From Allobosea sp. (lineage in GTDB: Bacteria > Pseudomonadota > Alphaproteobacteria > Rhizobiales > Beijerinckiaceae): DNA of 64,000 nucleotides. Location of the stretch: positions 1-64,000 of the forward strand of contig NZ_JAFKFX010000029.1 in NCBI RefSeq assembly GCF_017308075.1, in the 5' to 3' direction. The notes beneath the pieces are model-generated. The model did no database searches and was not told the DNA's origin. It was given only the letters and a program-made list of their open reading frames with translations. Numbering within the stretch: the stretch's first letter is position 1; every line of letters begins with the position of its first letter. A program made the position numbers and the translations under genes. Shown piece after piece: positions 1 to 8,628 of this stretch.

Positions 1-1
1 C

Positions 2-115
2 TCCTCGCTCGGCTACAAGCCGCCAGCACCGGTCGCTGTGGTCTGGCCGGCTGCGCAAACCCAACCCGCTTCGCCGGCCATCTCAACCGTGGCCGCCAAG
101 CCCACCATGCACTAG
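2..115 (+). pseudogene. 3' remnant of an IS3-family transposase (integrase-core tail)
   Basis: The reading frame that enters from the window edge encodes SSLGYKPPAP, then a Pro/Ala-rich stretch, and ends TMH-stop at 113-115. The SSLGY-(R/K)-PPAP motif followed by a Pro/Ala-rich tail is characteristic of the extreme C-terminus of IS3-group integrase-core transposases. Only the tail is in the window, so whether the rest of the gene is intact cannot be seen. The sequence just after the stop (about 117-150, a GGGCCACCTAACGGGGG-type stretch) looks like the 3' terminus of such an element. It is a different element from the one starting at about 176. Confidence 0.65.
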
Positions 116-204
116 ATTAGAACCGGGCCACCTAACGGGGGCGGGCCACAGGGGTTTTCGGGAAGGGAGGATTTCTGGATCATCGCAGCCATTTTGGAGC
201 GCAG

Positions 205-579
205 ATGAGACACAACTCCGGGCCGGAGAAAGCACTGGCAGAACAGGTCGTGAAGGATATCCGCCGAGCGACGCGGCGACAGTTCTCGGCTGAAGAGAAA
301 ATCCGCATCGTGCTGGAAGGCGTACGCGGCGAGGAGAGTATCGCCGAGCTGTGTCGGCGCGAGGGGATCGCCTCGTCGATGTATTACGGCTGGTCGAAGG
401 AGTTCCTCGATGCCGGTAAGCGCCGTCTCGCCGGTGACACGGCCCGCGCCGCGACGTCGGACGAGGTCAAGGAGCTGCGTCGTGAGGCACAGGCGCTGAA
501 GGAAGCCGTGGCCGATCTGACCCTGGAAAACCGCCTGCTCAAAAAAAGCATGCTGGCGGATGGGGAAGACGACACATGA
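205..579 (+). CDS. IS3-family transposase OrfA (helix-turn-helix protein)
   Basis: This 124-residue protein is the DNA-binding half of an IS3 transposase. Residues about 25-70 form the helix-turn-helix (FSAEEKIRIVLEG ... IAELCRREGI ... YYGWSKEFL), and residues about 85-118 form a leucine-zipper-like helix (LRREAQALKEAVADLTLENR) used for OrfA/OrfAB oligomerisation. It ends LLKKSMLADGEDDT at a TGA that overlaps an ATG (576-579), the normal coupling point to orfB. An A7 run at 541-547 is a possible slippage site. OrfA itself looks intact, but its partner is broken. Confidence 0.88.
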   Translation: MRHNSGPEKALAEQVVKDIRRATRRQFSAEEKIRIVLEGVRGEESIAELCRREGIASSMYYGWSKEFLDAGKRRLAGDTARAATSDEVKELRREAQALKEAVADLTLENRLLKKSMLADGEDDT

Positions 580-1411
580 GATATCCCGCATCCGAGAAGG
601 CTTAAGATTGGAGAAGCTCGGCATTCCCCGCGCCACGTTCTATCGCTGGTACGATCGCTATCGCACCGGCGGGATCGAGGCGCTCGCCGATCATCGCTCG
701 CGGCCGGATCGTGTCTGGAACCGGATTCCTGACCCAATCCGGGCCGAGATCGTCGAGCTGGCGTTGCGCGAAACGGAGCTGAGCCCGCGCGAGCTGGCGG
801 TGCGCTTCACCGACGAGAAGAGCTACTTCGTCTCGGAGGCGTCGGTGTATCGGCTGCTGAAGGCGCATGATCTCATCACCAGTCCGGCCTACATCGTCAT
901 CAAGGCGGCGTACGAGTTCAAGGATAAGACCACGGCGCCCAACCAGCTCTGGCAGACCGACTTCACCTACCTGAAGATCACCGGCTGGGGCTGGTATTAT
1001 CTCTCGACCGTGCTCGACGACTTCTCGCGCCATATCGTCGCCTGGAAGCTCTGCGCCACGATGCGGGCGGACGACGTCACCGACCTCGCCACCTGGCTCG
1101 ATGGCAAGGGCATGCAGCATGTTCGCGGCGCGCCCTACCATCCCCAGACCCAGGGCAAGATCGAGCGCTGGCACCAGACCCTGAAGAACCGCATCCTGCT
1201 CGAGAACTACTATCTGCCCGGCAACCTCGAACGGCAGGTCGCCGCCTTCGTCGAGCATTACAACCAGGCCCGCTACCACGAGAGCCTCGGCAATCTCACG
1301 CCCGCCGATGTCTACTTCGGCCGCGGGCCGGCCATCCTCACCGAACGCGAAAGGATCAAGCGCCAGACCATCCAGAAAAGACGCTTGCAGCATCATCTGC
1401 AGGCCGCATAG
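576..1411 (+). pseudogene. IS3-family transposase OrfB, inactivated by two deletions
   Basis: The original start is probably the ATG at 576, overlapping the OrfA stop. It reads MRYPASEKA and then hits TAA at 603-605. The homologous frame resumes one phase away at about 608 (LEKLGIPRATFYRWYDRY), which implies a small deletion that removed part of the N-terminal HTH and shifted the frame. Downstream the protein is typical: HTH_21, then the rve integrase core with the first catalytic Asp in QTDFTY (about 959) and the Glu in GKIERWHQ (about 1162). The block that should carry the second Asp (family motif LLSDNG) is absent: DDVTD joins directly to LATWLDGKGM at about 1079-1090, about 33 residues short of the usual spacing. 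The DDE triad is therefore incomplete. Confidence 0.8.
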
Positions 1412-1484
1412 CCTCAAACCCAGATGAGCCAGAGCCTCCGTTCCTGAGACATCGAAACAGTCTCAAATCATCTGACGACGGACA

Positions 1485-2836
1485 GTCGTCGAGCCGGTCC
1501 ATGTGTTCGCGCTCTACGGGTGTCGTTTCGAATGTGCGCGTGCAGCGAAAGAACGCTTCGGGCATTTTCAGCTCCCGGTTGTCGTAGCAGCGGAAGCGCG
1601 AGGAGAACTCCGCCTTAAGCGCGGCGATGATGTCGCTTTCGCGCGGCGGCCGGCTGGTTTCCGACGCCGCGATCTCGATCCGGGCGGCAGCCAGCTGCTC
1701 GGCGGGGGCGAGCTCGTAGCCCGCCGCCACCTCCACGACATCGCTGCAGCCGAACTCGAAGAGATCGTTGATCTTGCACTCCGCGCGACGGGCCTTGATG
1801 GCGGCGTAGAGCGGCATTGGCTGGCCCGCGCGGCACTGCGACAGCGCCTCGAGCCAAGCTTCGCGGAATGCCGGCGTGCCTTGGGCGTGTCCGGTGCAAC
1901 TGGCCAGCTCCTTCGCCCGGTCCGCACCGTTGCGCGCGCAGGTCGCGTCCACCCCCAGTCCTCGGGCCAGGAAGATCCGGTCGACATTGGGGCAGTCGAG
2001 CGCCGGGTAGCGACGCCACATCCCGACCTGTAATGGGAAGTTGTGCGCGATCATCCGCCTGAGCGCCCGTAAAGGCCTCGCAGGTCGGGTGCTCCTGCGC
2101 GAGGCTGGTCACGGTCGTCTTCCAGTGGCCGAGGGCGGCCAGCCCGGAATAGCATTCGGGTGCCTTGACCGGATCGATCGCCAGGTAGGTGGACTCGCAG
2201 GCCTTGATCAGTTCCCGGTTCGCAAAGCGCCCCGACTGCTTCGCAGAATCGCCTATCCGCGGAGTATAGCGCACCATGTCGGCGCAATCGCTGCGGGCGC
2301 CGGCTGTCGGAAGGGTTTCGCAATCCTGCGAGCCTGGCTTGTCGTCCCCATCTCGCCCGCGCATGGCCCCGCTCGGCGCGGAGCCAGCTGTCGCCGGAGG
2401 CCGCGGCTGAGCCGCATCGACGGGTCTCGCATAGGCGAGCTCGATCGTGCCGCAGCGTCGATTGTCGAATGATCCTGCGAGGCGTTGCCAATCGGGCGAG
2501 CGACGGACCGTGAAGGCCAGCGAGGGATATCCCCTAGCCTGCACCAGCCAGCGCCCCGGCGATACGAGAAACTCGCCGCTCGGCAAGGCATGGGCCGTCA
2601 CGACAAAGCGACCGATCGGTGGTCCCGCAGGGGCCTGGTCCTCGAAACGAAAACTCGCCTCCAAGACCCCTGCCGGCATCATTCGCGAAGAGGACCGTGG
2701 CGCTCTGGAGCACATCGTCGCAGCTGAACGTCCCGGTTCATTCGCCGAGCAGCCCGCGGCCGCCGTTTTCCGCGATGGCGGGACCGCCCGGCATGAGGAC
2801 CGAGATTGCGAATGCGATGACACATGCTCCGCGCAT
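1485..2836 (-). pseudogene. Broken gene for an exported protein of unknown function, 3' end replaced by the IS
   Basis: The start at 2836 encodes a plausible signal peptide (MRGACVIAFAISVLMPGGPAIA), then GLLGE and an in-frame TGA at 2740-2738 where a Trp codon (TGG) would continue into TGTFSCDDVL. The plausible reading then changes frame near 2680 (into LEASFRFEDQAPAG ... FVVTAHALPSGEFLVSPGRW ... CYSGLAALGHW) and again near 2055 (into MIAHNFPLQVGMWRRYPALDCPNVDRIFLARG). It ends at 1485, where the frame runs into the IS right end (REHMDRLDD). The segments together suggest a secreted protein rich in Cys and Trp. No family was recognised. At least one nonsense change, two frameshifts and a truncation argue for an old pseudogene. 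Confidence 0.6.
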
Positions 2837-2868
2837 CGATCACTCCCGGGCCGGGTGCGAACGCTCCG

Positions 2869-3377
2869 TCACAGGCCGCAGACCCGGCGCATCAGCTGGG
2901 TGGCTTCCTCTGCGCCTCGCAGGTTGAAACCGGCCAGCTTCCGTCCCGCCGGATCGGAAATCGTCAGGAGGCCTCCCGCTTCGAAGGCGCTGAGGAAGTC
3001 CGATGGCATCGGCCCTTCAGACGGCCAGGAATCGCCAGGCGCCTCATATCGCATCCTGGCCTTGAAGGTCTGGGTGCCGAAACCGCCCGTGACGGCGAAA
3101 TTCATCGTAATTCGCCGACCGTCGACCGGGGCCGGCCGGGAGGATTGAACAGCGTCATCCAAAGCCCGGGGCTGAGCAGAGTCGTCGCGCATCCGCCGGT
3201 CAAACGGGCCGTGCCGCTTGAGGCGCGCGCCTCGATGCTGACACCGCGTGGATTAGTATCGACCTTTGCGGTCCAGGCTTGGCTGGCCGCCTGTGCCAAT
3301 ACGCGGGGTGCCTCCGTCGCGTTGGCCGAACCGGGAGTTGCTGTCATGGACATGGCCAACAGCAGGAGCACAGTCAT
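2869..3377 (-). pseudogene. Frameshifted small exported protein
   Basis: From ATG 3377 the frame gives a signal peptide (MTVLLLLAMSMTATPGSANA) followed by SQAWTAKVDTNPRGVSIEARASSGTA and GLWMTLFN. Near 3150 the coherent reading passes to another frame (DGRRITMNFAVTGGFGTQTFKARMRY ... FLSAFEAGGLLTISDPAGRKLAGFNLRGAEEATQLMRRVCGL) and ends at the TGA at 2869. The pair looks like one small periplasmic protein with a beta-rich core, split by a single frameshift. An upstream in-frame ATG at 3446 is possible. It lies 33 bp upstream of the broken gene at 1485-2836, in the same direction. Function unknown. Confidence 0.5.
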
Positions 3378-3669
3378 CGCATCCGTGCTGGATGACATCG
3401 CCATCGACCTCACCGCGCCCATGCAAGCCTCCAGCGTCGTCGACATCTCCAGCAGCGAGCAGTCGCGACGCTCTGCTCCAGCCCAAGAAATACGCCATAA
3501 TTACCTTACGTTAACTATGGGCATCAAGACATCCGTCTTCAGGCGGACGCCACGAAGACGGCTCAAGTTGCGCGCTAGCCGCGACAAGACCGAAACCACA
3601 GCGGCTGACTCCTCGGCATAAGACGGGGATGTCCGCTTTCCGGCAACGCACGCATGTCCAGAAGTGGCG

Positions 3670-4602
3670 CTACGCGGGCCTCCAATTCGGGCTTTCGCTT
3701 CGCAGAAAGTGCATGAACGCCTCGACGAGCTCGGTCCGTTGACTGTGGGAGGGAAACAGCACGCCGAAATTATAGGGCACGTCCGGCTCGAAACGGCGCC
3801 AGACGAGGCCTCGCGAAGTAAAGGCACCCGCAGTGAAGCGATCGGTGATCGTCACCCCGACGCCATTGGCGACCAACTCGCAAGCTACGGCGGCGATGGG
3901 AGTGTCGACGCGAATGTCCGGCATGGAGCCGGCATCATCCAGAGCGCGCTGCAGCGGCAGATGGGCAAAGCTGTCCCGTCCCTTTCCGACGAAAGCCAGC
4001 CCGTGCAGGTCTCGCGGAGTGATGACGTCGCGCGCCGCAAGCGGATGGTCGGGGAGCATCACGCAAACCCCGATCGCCGGATCGAACAGCTCGATATCGA
4101 CCCCCGGCTTCTCCATCGGCAGCATCGCGAAGCCGATGTCGAATTGGCGGGTCGAGACCCAGGATGCGATCGTCTCTGAGCGCTGGACCTGAAGGGCGGC
4201 CGCGACACCGTGGTGCTCCTTCAGGAAGCGAGCGAGCGCCGCCGGGAGGAACTGGTGGGCGAGCGCCGGCATGCTGACGATCCTGAGCTGCTCGACACGC
4301 TGGTCCTTGATCTGGGCGGCCCGCTCGGCGATGCGCTCCAGTCCAACGAAGCTGCGCTCGACCTCATCGTGCAGGGCCAGTGCCTCAGCCGTCGGCCAAC
4401 TGCGTCCATCCGCCCGCGTGAAAAGGGCGAAGCCCAAGCGCTCCTGCAGTTCCTTCAACAGCCGGGAAATTGAGGGCTGCGAGGTACGCAGCAGCCGCGC
4501 CGCCTGCGTGAAGCTGCCGACATGCAGCACGGCATTGAAGGCTTCCCAGTGCTTGTGGCCTATTTGCGACAAATCAAAGTACTCCGGGACGGAACGCCTC
4601 AT
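3670..4602 (-). CDS. LysR-family transcriptional regulator
   Basis: This 310-residue protein has a typical LysR layout. The N-terminal winged HTH (residues about 12-70; FNAVLHVGSFTQAARLLRTSQPSISRLLKELQERLG) is followed by a periplasmic-binding-like effector domain (LRIVSMPALAHQFLPAALARF ... FDIGFAML ... DHPLAARDVITPRDLHG). The ATG at 4602 was chosen because the longer frame (to 4797) would overlap the divergent gene and has no LysR-like residues. It is divergent from the importer operon at 4761 and most likely controls it. The effector is probably the imported amine or amino-acid derivative (inference). Confidence 0.9.
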   Translation of the reverse strand: MRRSVPEYFDLSQIGHKHWEAFNAVLHVGSFTQAARLLRTSQPSISRLLKELQERLGFALFTRADGRSWPTAEALALHDEVERSFVGLERIAERAAQIKDQRVEQLRIVSMPALAHQFLPAALARFLKEHHGVAAALQVQRSETIASWVSTRQFDIGFAMLPMEKPGVDIELFDPAIGVCVMLPDHPLAARDVITPRDLHGLAFVGKGRDSFAHLPLQRALDDAGSMPDIRVDTPIAAVACELVANGVGVTITDRFTAGAFTSRGLVWRRFEPDVPYNFGVLFPSHSQRTELVEAFMHFLRSESPNWRPA

Positions 4603-4621
4603 AATCCGGTTAAAGGGCGCT

Positions 4622-4702
4622 CGGCGAACGGCAACGTTCGCCGGACGAAGAGTTGCGCCCATATCAAATCCGGATCGACCGATCCATACTTCGTCAATTG
4701 AC
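4622..4702. promoter_or_regulatory. Divergent control region with three dyads
   Basis: The 158-bp gap between the LysR gene and the importer operon holds three inverted repeats. CGGCGAACG (4622-4630) and CGTTCGCCG (4635-4643) form a 9-bp hairpin in the LysR leader. GGATCG (4672-4677) pairs with CGATCC (4680-4685). GTCAATTGAC (4693-4702) is a perfect palindrome containing a TTGACA-like -35. The last two are candidate LysR recognition/activation sites for the 4761 operon. A clear -10 could not be assigned. Confidence 0.4.
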
Positions 4703-4760
4703 AGATGGCCCCTCCAATCGGAACCCTGACGGCAATCAGGAAAAGAGAGGGGTTGCCGAC

Positions 4761-5810
4761 ATGAAGTCTCCACATCATGGAATCTGCTCGATAGCACTGG
4801 GCATGGCCCTGTCGGCGACGGGCTGGATGGCGCCCGGCGCCCTTGCGCAGGACACCATGTATGTCGCCGGCTATGGCGGATCGTTCGAGCGCCTCATGCG
4901 GAACTCCGTGATCCCGCCTTTCGAGAAGGCCAACAACGTCAAGATCGAATATGTCGCCGGGCAGTCGACAGCGACGCTCGCGAAGTTGCAGGCTCAGCGC
5001 AGCAAGCAGGAGATCGACGTCGCGATCGTCGATGACGGACCGATGTATCAGGCCGTGCAGTTCGGCTTCTGCGCGCCGATCCAGAAGGCGCCGGTCCTGG
5101 ATGACATCTATCCGATCGCAAAACTCGCCGATCAGGCGATGGCGTTCGGCATCGGTGTCACGGCGCCGGTCTATAACACCAAGATTTTCAAGGAGAAGGG
5201 ACTGCCCGTCCCGACATCCTGGGGCGACCTCGGCAACAGCGCCTATAAGGGCCAGCTGGCTCTTCTGGGTGCCGCGAGCACGACCGGTCTGCATGGACTG
5301 ATCATGGTCGCGCGGGCCAAGGGCGGCGGAGAGGCCGCCATCGACCCCGGCTTCAAGGCCTTCAAGGACGAGATCCGCCCGAACATCGTGACCTTCGCCC
5401 CCTCTGCACCGAAGCTGGAGGAACTCCTGCAGAGCGGCGAGATCGCGATGACGGTGGTTGCGCGCTCGCGCGCCGTCGCACTGAAGAAGGAGGGGCTGCC
5501 GCTGCAGGCCGTCGAGCCCAAGGAAGGTGCGGCGGCGCTGATGGTGTCGATGTGCCCGGTCGTCGACAGCGACGTGTCGGCACAGGCGCAGAAATTCATC
5601 CAGCACATGCTGTCGCCCGAGATCCAGAAGATCTTCGCGCAGGCGGGCTATGGTCCCGTCAATCGAAAGACCGAGCTGAGCGAAGCCGAGAAGGAAGGGC
5701 TCGCCGTCGGTGACGAGGCTGTGGGCAAGCTTGCCAGGATCGACTGGCCGACCGTCAACCAGAACCGTGCAGCCTGGACGCAGCGCTGGAATCGCGAAGT
5801 CGAACGCTGA
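4761..5810 (+). CDS. ABC transporter substrate-binding protein, spermidine/putrescine (PotD) type
   Basis: This 349-residue periplasmic binding protein captures the ligand for the importer encoded by the next three genes. A signal peptide occupies residues 1-30 (cleavage after ALAQ), and the mature protein begins DTMYVAGYGGSFERLMR. It has a family-1/PotD fold, with characteristic YGGSFE, VDIAIVDDGP-like and TSWGDL blocks. GAGAGG about 10 nt upstream supports the ATG at 4761; a longer in-frame extension lacks a signal peptide. The coupled oxidase and opine dehydrogenase suggest an amino-acid conjugate or opine-like ligand rather than a polyamine (inference). Confidence 0.9.
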   Translation: MKSPHHGICSIALGMALSATGWMAPGALAQDTMYVAGYGGSFERLMRNSVIPPFEKANNVKIEYVAGQSTATLAKLQAQRSKQEIDVAIVDDGPMYQAVQFGFCAPIQKAPVLDDIYPIAKLADQAMAFGIGVTAPVYNTKIFKEKGLPVPTSWGDLGNSAYKGQLALLGAASTTGLHGLIMVARAKGGGEAAIDPGFKAFKDEIRPNIVTFAPSAPKLEELLQSGEIAMTVVARSRAVALKKEGLPLQAVEPKEGAAALMVSMCPVVDSDVSAQAQKFIQHMLSPEIQKIFAQAGYGPVNRKTELSEAEKEGLAVGDEAVGKLARIDWPTVNQNRAAWTQRWNREVER

Positions 5811-5870
5811 GCCATCCTGATCCGGCCGGCCTTGCCCGGCCGGACACCTCCCGAACGAGTTCTCCTATCA

Positions 5871-6944
5871 ATGGCCAAAATCGTGCTCGAGGCGCTGACC
5901 AAGCGCTTCGCAAGCTTCACGGCGCTCTCCGGCATCGACCTTTCGATCGAGCCGGGCGAGTTCGTCGGGCTTCTCGGGCCCTCCGGCTGCGGCAAGACCA
6001 CGACTCTGAACATCGTTGCCGGCTTCGAGGAGCCGAGCGGCGGGCGCGTCCTGCTCGACGGCCGCGACCTCGCGGGTGTGCCGGCGAACCGGCGCGGCAT
6101 GGGCATCGTCTTCCAGAGCTACGCGCTCTTTCCGCACATGACCGTGGCGGAGAACATCTCCTTTGGGCTGGAGATGCGCGGAATGGGCCGCGCCGAGCGG
6201 GATCAGACGATCCGCCGGGCGCTGGACCTCGTGCACCTATCGGCCATGAGCGAGCGCTATCCACGCCAGCTCTCCGGCGGCCAGCAGCAGCGCGTTGCGC
6301 TGGCGCGGGCACTCGCCATAGAACCCGCTCTGCTCCTGCTCGATGAACCCTTGTCGAACCTCGACGCCAAGCTGCGCGAGGAGATGCAGGTCGAGATTCG
6401 TGCGATCCAGCGTCGCGTCGGCACCACGACGATCATGGTCACGCATGACCAGGCGGAAGCGCTCGCGACCTGCGACAAGATCGCCGTGATGGATGCCGGC
6501 CGCATCGTGCAGCTCGCCGACCCGCTGACGCTTTACGATGCCCCTACGAGCCGGTTTGCAGCGGCCTTCGTCGGGCGTTCCTCGCAATTGCCGGCCACGG
6601 TCACTGCGGTGGACGGCTCGATCGCGCGCATGCGCATCGACGGACTCGCGGCCGAGGTTGGCGGGCGGCTTCATCGTCCCGTGCCGGTCGGCCAGGCCGT
6701 GCTGATCGCGCTGCGCCCGGAGAAGGTTCAGCTCGGGGCTCCGGGTACGGGCGCGGTCGACGGCCGTCTGCAATCGCGTGTCTTCCAGGGCAGTTCCTGG
6801 CTGTTCTCGATCCAGACGGAGCTCGGCAGCGTGCTGGTCTCCGAGCCGCATCGCGGCATACCCCATTTCCGGGAAGGTGACGCCGTCTCGATCGCCTGGA
6901 TGCCGGAGGATGCCGCCGTGGTTCCGGAGGCGCCCCGTGGCTAG
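5871..6944 (+). CDS. ABC transporter ATP-binding protein, PotA type
   Basis: This 357-residue ATPase energises the importer. Walker A is GPSGCGKT (residues 36-43), the signature LSGGQQQR is near residue 134 and Walker B LLLLDEP near 154, followed by the H-loop in MVTHDQAEA. The C-terminal third is a TOBE-type regulatory domain (LPATVTAVDGSIARMRIDG ... IALRPEKVQL), as in PotA/FbpC proteins. Its 3' end overlaps the next gene by 8 nt. The start at 5871 begins exactly at the family N-terminus (MAKIVLEALTKRF). Confidence 0.93.
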   Translation: MAKIVLEALTKRFASFTALSGIDLSIEPGEFVGLLGPSGCGKTTTLNIVAGFEEPSGGRVLLDGRDLAGVPANRRGMGIVFQSYALFPHMTVAENISFGLEMRGMGRAERDQTIRRALDLVHLSAMSERYPRQLSGGQQQRVALARALAIEPALLLLDEPLSNLDAKLREEMQVEIRAIQRRVGTTTIMVTHDQAEALATCDKIAVMDAGRIVQLADPLTLYDAPTSRFAAAFVGRSSQLPATVTAVDGSIARMRIDGLAAEVGGRLHRPVPVGQAVLIALRPEKVQLGAPGTGAVDGRLQSRVFQGSSWLFSIQTELGSVLVSEPHRGIPHFREGDAVSIAWMPEDAAVVPEAPRG

Positions 6945-7797
6945 CCGCAAGCGCCGCGCTCCCTATCTGTTGAGCCTGCCCGCGCTGCTCGTCTTCGCAG
7001 CGCTGCTGGTGACGCCTCTCGCCATGATCGCAGGTCTGAGCTTCCAGGCCTTCGACCTGAACACTGGACAGATCGGCGGCCTGACACTCGGCAATTACGC
7101 CGACACCCTGGGCGATCCCTACTACCATACGATCTTCCTGCGCACGGTCGGCATCGCGCTGGCGACGACGGCAATCTGCATCCTGATCGGCGCACCGGAA
7201 GCCTATTTCCTGTCGCGCATGCGCGCCCCATGGCGCTCGATCTTCCTGATCGTCACCTTGAGCCCGCTGCTGATCTCGGTGGTGGTCCGCACGCTGGGCT
7301 GGGCCCTGCTGTTCGGCCGCAACGGCGTGATCAACCAGGTCCTGGCGGCGCTCGGCCTCGCCTCGGGCCCGATACCGATGCTCTATACGGTCCAGGGCGT
7401 CGTCATCGCGCTTGTCCATGTCGCGGTGCCGTTCATGGTGATCTCGGTCTGGGCCGCGCTCCAGCGCCTCGATCCCAAGGTTATCCGCGCCGCGAGCTCG
7501 CTCGGAGCGAGCGAGTTCACGATCTTCCGCCGCATCGTGCTGCCGCAGATCATCCCCGGCATCCTCTCGGGCTCGCTGATCGTCTTCGCTCTCGCCGCCA
7601 GCGCTTTCGCGACACCGGCGATCATCGGCGGGCGCCAGCTCAAGGTGGTCGCGACCGCGACCTATGACGAGTTCCTGGGCACGCTGAACTGGCCGCTGGG
7701 CGCCGCCATCGCCATCGTCCTGCTGATCGTCAACGCGGCCATCATGCTGACCTACAACCGTATCGTCGAGCGGCGCTATGCGAGGTTCGCACAATGA
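6937..7797 (+). CDS. ABC transporter permease, PotB type
   Basis: This 286-residue inner-membrane permease starts at a GTG (6937) that overlaps the ATPase stop, giving VASRKRRAPYLLSLPALLVFAALLVTP with the first membrane segment at about residues 10-30. About six transmembrane segments are visible. The EAA loop that docks on the ATPase reads AASSLGASEFTIFRRIVLPQIIPGI. A longer in-frame start inside the ATPase gene was rejected. It couples to the second permease by an ATGA overlap. Confidence 0.9.
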   Translation: MASRKRRAPYLLSLPALLVFAALLVTPLAMIAGLSFQAFDLNTGQIGGLTLGNYADTLGDPYYHTIFLRTVGIALATTAICILIGAPEAYFLSRMRAPWRSIFLIVTLSPLLISVVVRTLGWALLFGRNGVINQVLAALGLASGPIPMLYTVQGVVIALVHVAVPFMVISVWAALQRLDPKVIRAASSLGASEFTIFRRIVLPQIIPGILSGSLIVFALAASAFATPAIIGGRQLKVVATATYDEFLGTLNWPLGAAIAIVLLIVNAAIMLTYNRIVERRYARFAQ

Positions 7798-8588
7798 GCC
7801 GAAACGGAACCTTCGCGATCGCGTTCCACACAGTGTTCGTCGCCTTCATGCTGGCGCCGTTGGTGGTGGTGATGTGGATGTCGCTGACGCCCTCGAACCT
7901 CTTGTCGCTGCCGACGACCTCGTTCTCGCTGCGCTGGTTCTGGGCGATCCTGCGCCACAGCCAGTTCATCGACGCCTTCTGGTTCAGCATCCTGCTCGGC
8001 GTCCTCTCGGCGAGCCTGGCGATGGTGCTGGCCGTGCCCGCAGCGCTCGCTTTGGCGCGCTACCGTTTCCCGGGGCGGGACGGCTTCGTCGCGCTCTTCC
8101 TGTCGCCGCTGATCATCCCGCATGTCGTGCTCGGCGTGGCATTCCTGCGCTTCTTCACCCAGATCGGCACGACCGGGTCCTTCATCGGGCTGCTCGGCGC
8201 CCATGTGCTGGTGATCTTCCCCTATGGGCTGCGGCTGGTGCTGGCGGCGCTGACGACGAGCGATCCGGCGATCGAGCGGGCGGCGATCTCGCTCGGAGCC
8301 TCGCAATGGACTGTGTTCCGGCGCGTGCTCTTCCCGCTGATGATCCCAGGCGTCGCCGGCGGCTGGGTCATCTCCTTCATCCAGAGCTTCGACGAGGTGA
8401 CGATGACCGTGTTCGTCGCGACCCCATCCTCGATGACGCTGCCGGTACGCATGTACCACTACATCGAGGAGTCGATCGATCCGCTGGTGGCCTCGGTCTC
8501 GACCGTCGTCATCCTCCTCACCTTCCTGCTCATGGCCATCGTGGACCGCATCTACGGGCTGGACCGCATCCTGGTCGGCAAGGGCTGA
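7794..8588 (+). CDS. ABC transporter permease, PotC type
   Basis: This 264-residue second permease has about six membrane segments. The EAA motif is ERAAISLGASQWTVFRRVLFPLMIPGV, and the next segment contains SFIQSFDEVTMTVFV, a typical PotC/YdcV block. The start ATG overlaps the stop of the first permease (ATGA), so the two are probably made in equal amounts. With the preceding three genes it completes a one-SBP, one-ATPase, two-permease importer. Confidence 0.92.
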   Translation: MSRNGTFAIAFHTVFVAFMLAPLVVVMWMSLTPSNLLSLPTTSFSLRWFWAILRHSQFIDAFWFSILLGVLSASLAMVLAVPAALALARYRFPGRDGFVALFLSPLIIPHVVLGVAFLRFFTQIGTTGSFIGLLGAHVLVIFPYGLRLVLAALTTSDPAIERAAISLGASQWTVFRRVLFPLMIPGVAGGWVISFIQSFDEVTMTVFVATPSSMTLPVRMYHYIEESIDPLVASVSTVVILLTFLLMAIVDRIYGLDRILVGKG

Positions 8589-8628
8589 ACGCCCGGCCGG
8601 CGCATCCTGACCTTTCGGGGATTGGACA

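Larger units (their letters stand above)
176..1484 (+). mobile_element. Degenerate IS3-family insertion sequence
   Basis: The element contains overlapping orfA and orfB in the usual IS3 order. The right end is placed at 1484 because TGTCCGTCGTCAGATGATTT, read on the minus strand from 1484, begins with the TG expected of IS3 ends and because a foreign reading frame resumes at 1485. The left end is placed at about 176, where TGGATCATCGCAGCCATTTT gives an imperfect match to that terminal repeat (shared TCG, CAG and ATTT blocks). No matching 3-4 bp target duplication is visible, so the left boundary is uncertain. Two lesions in orfB make autonomous movement unlikely. Confidence 0.7.

Noticed and set aside
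541-547. A7 run as a programmed -1 frameshift site for OrfAB fusion
   Set aside because: A possible slippage site, but the surviving OrfB frame is +1 relative to OrfA because of the lesion near 603-608. A -1 slip would not produce a full transposase in this copy.
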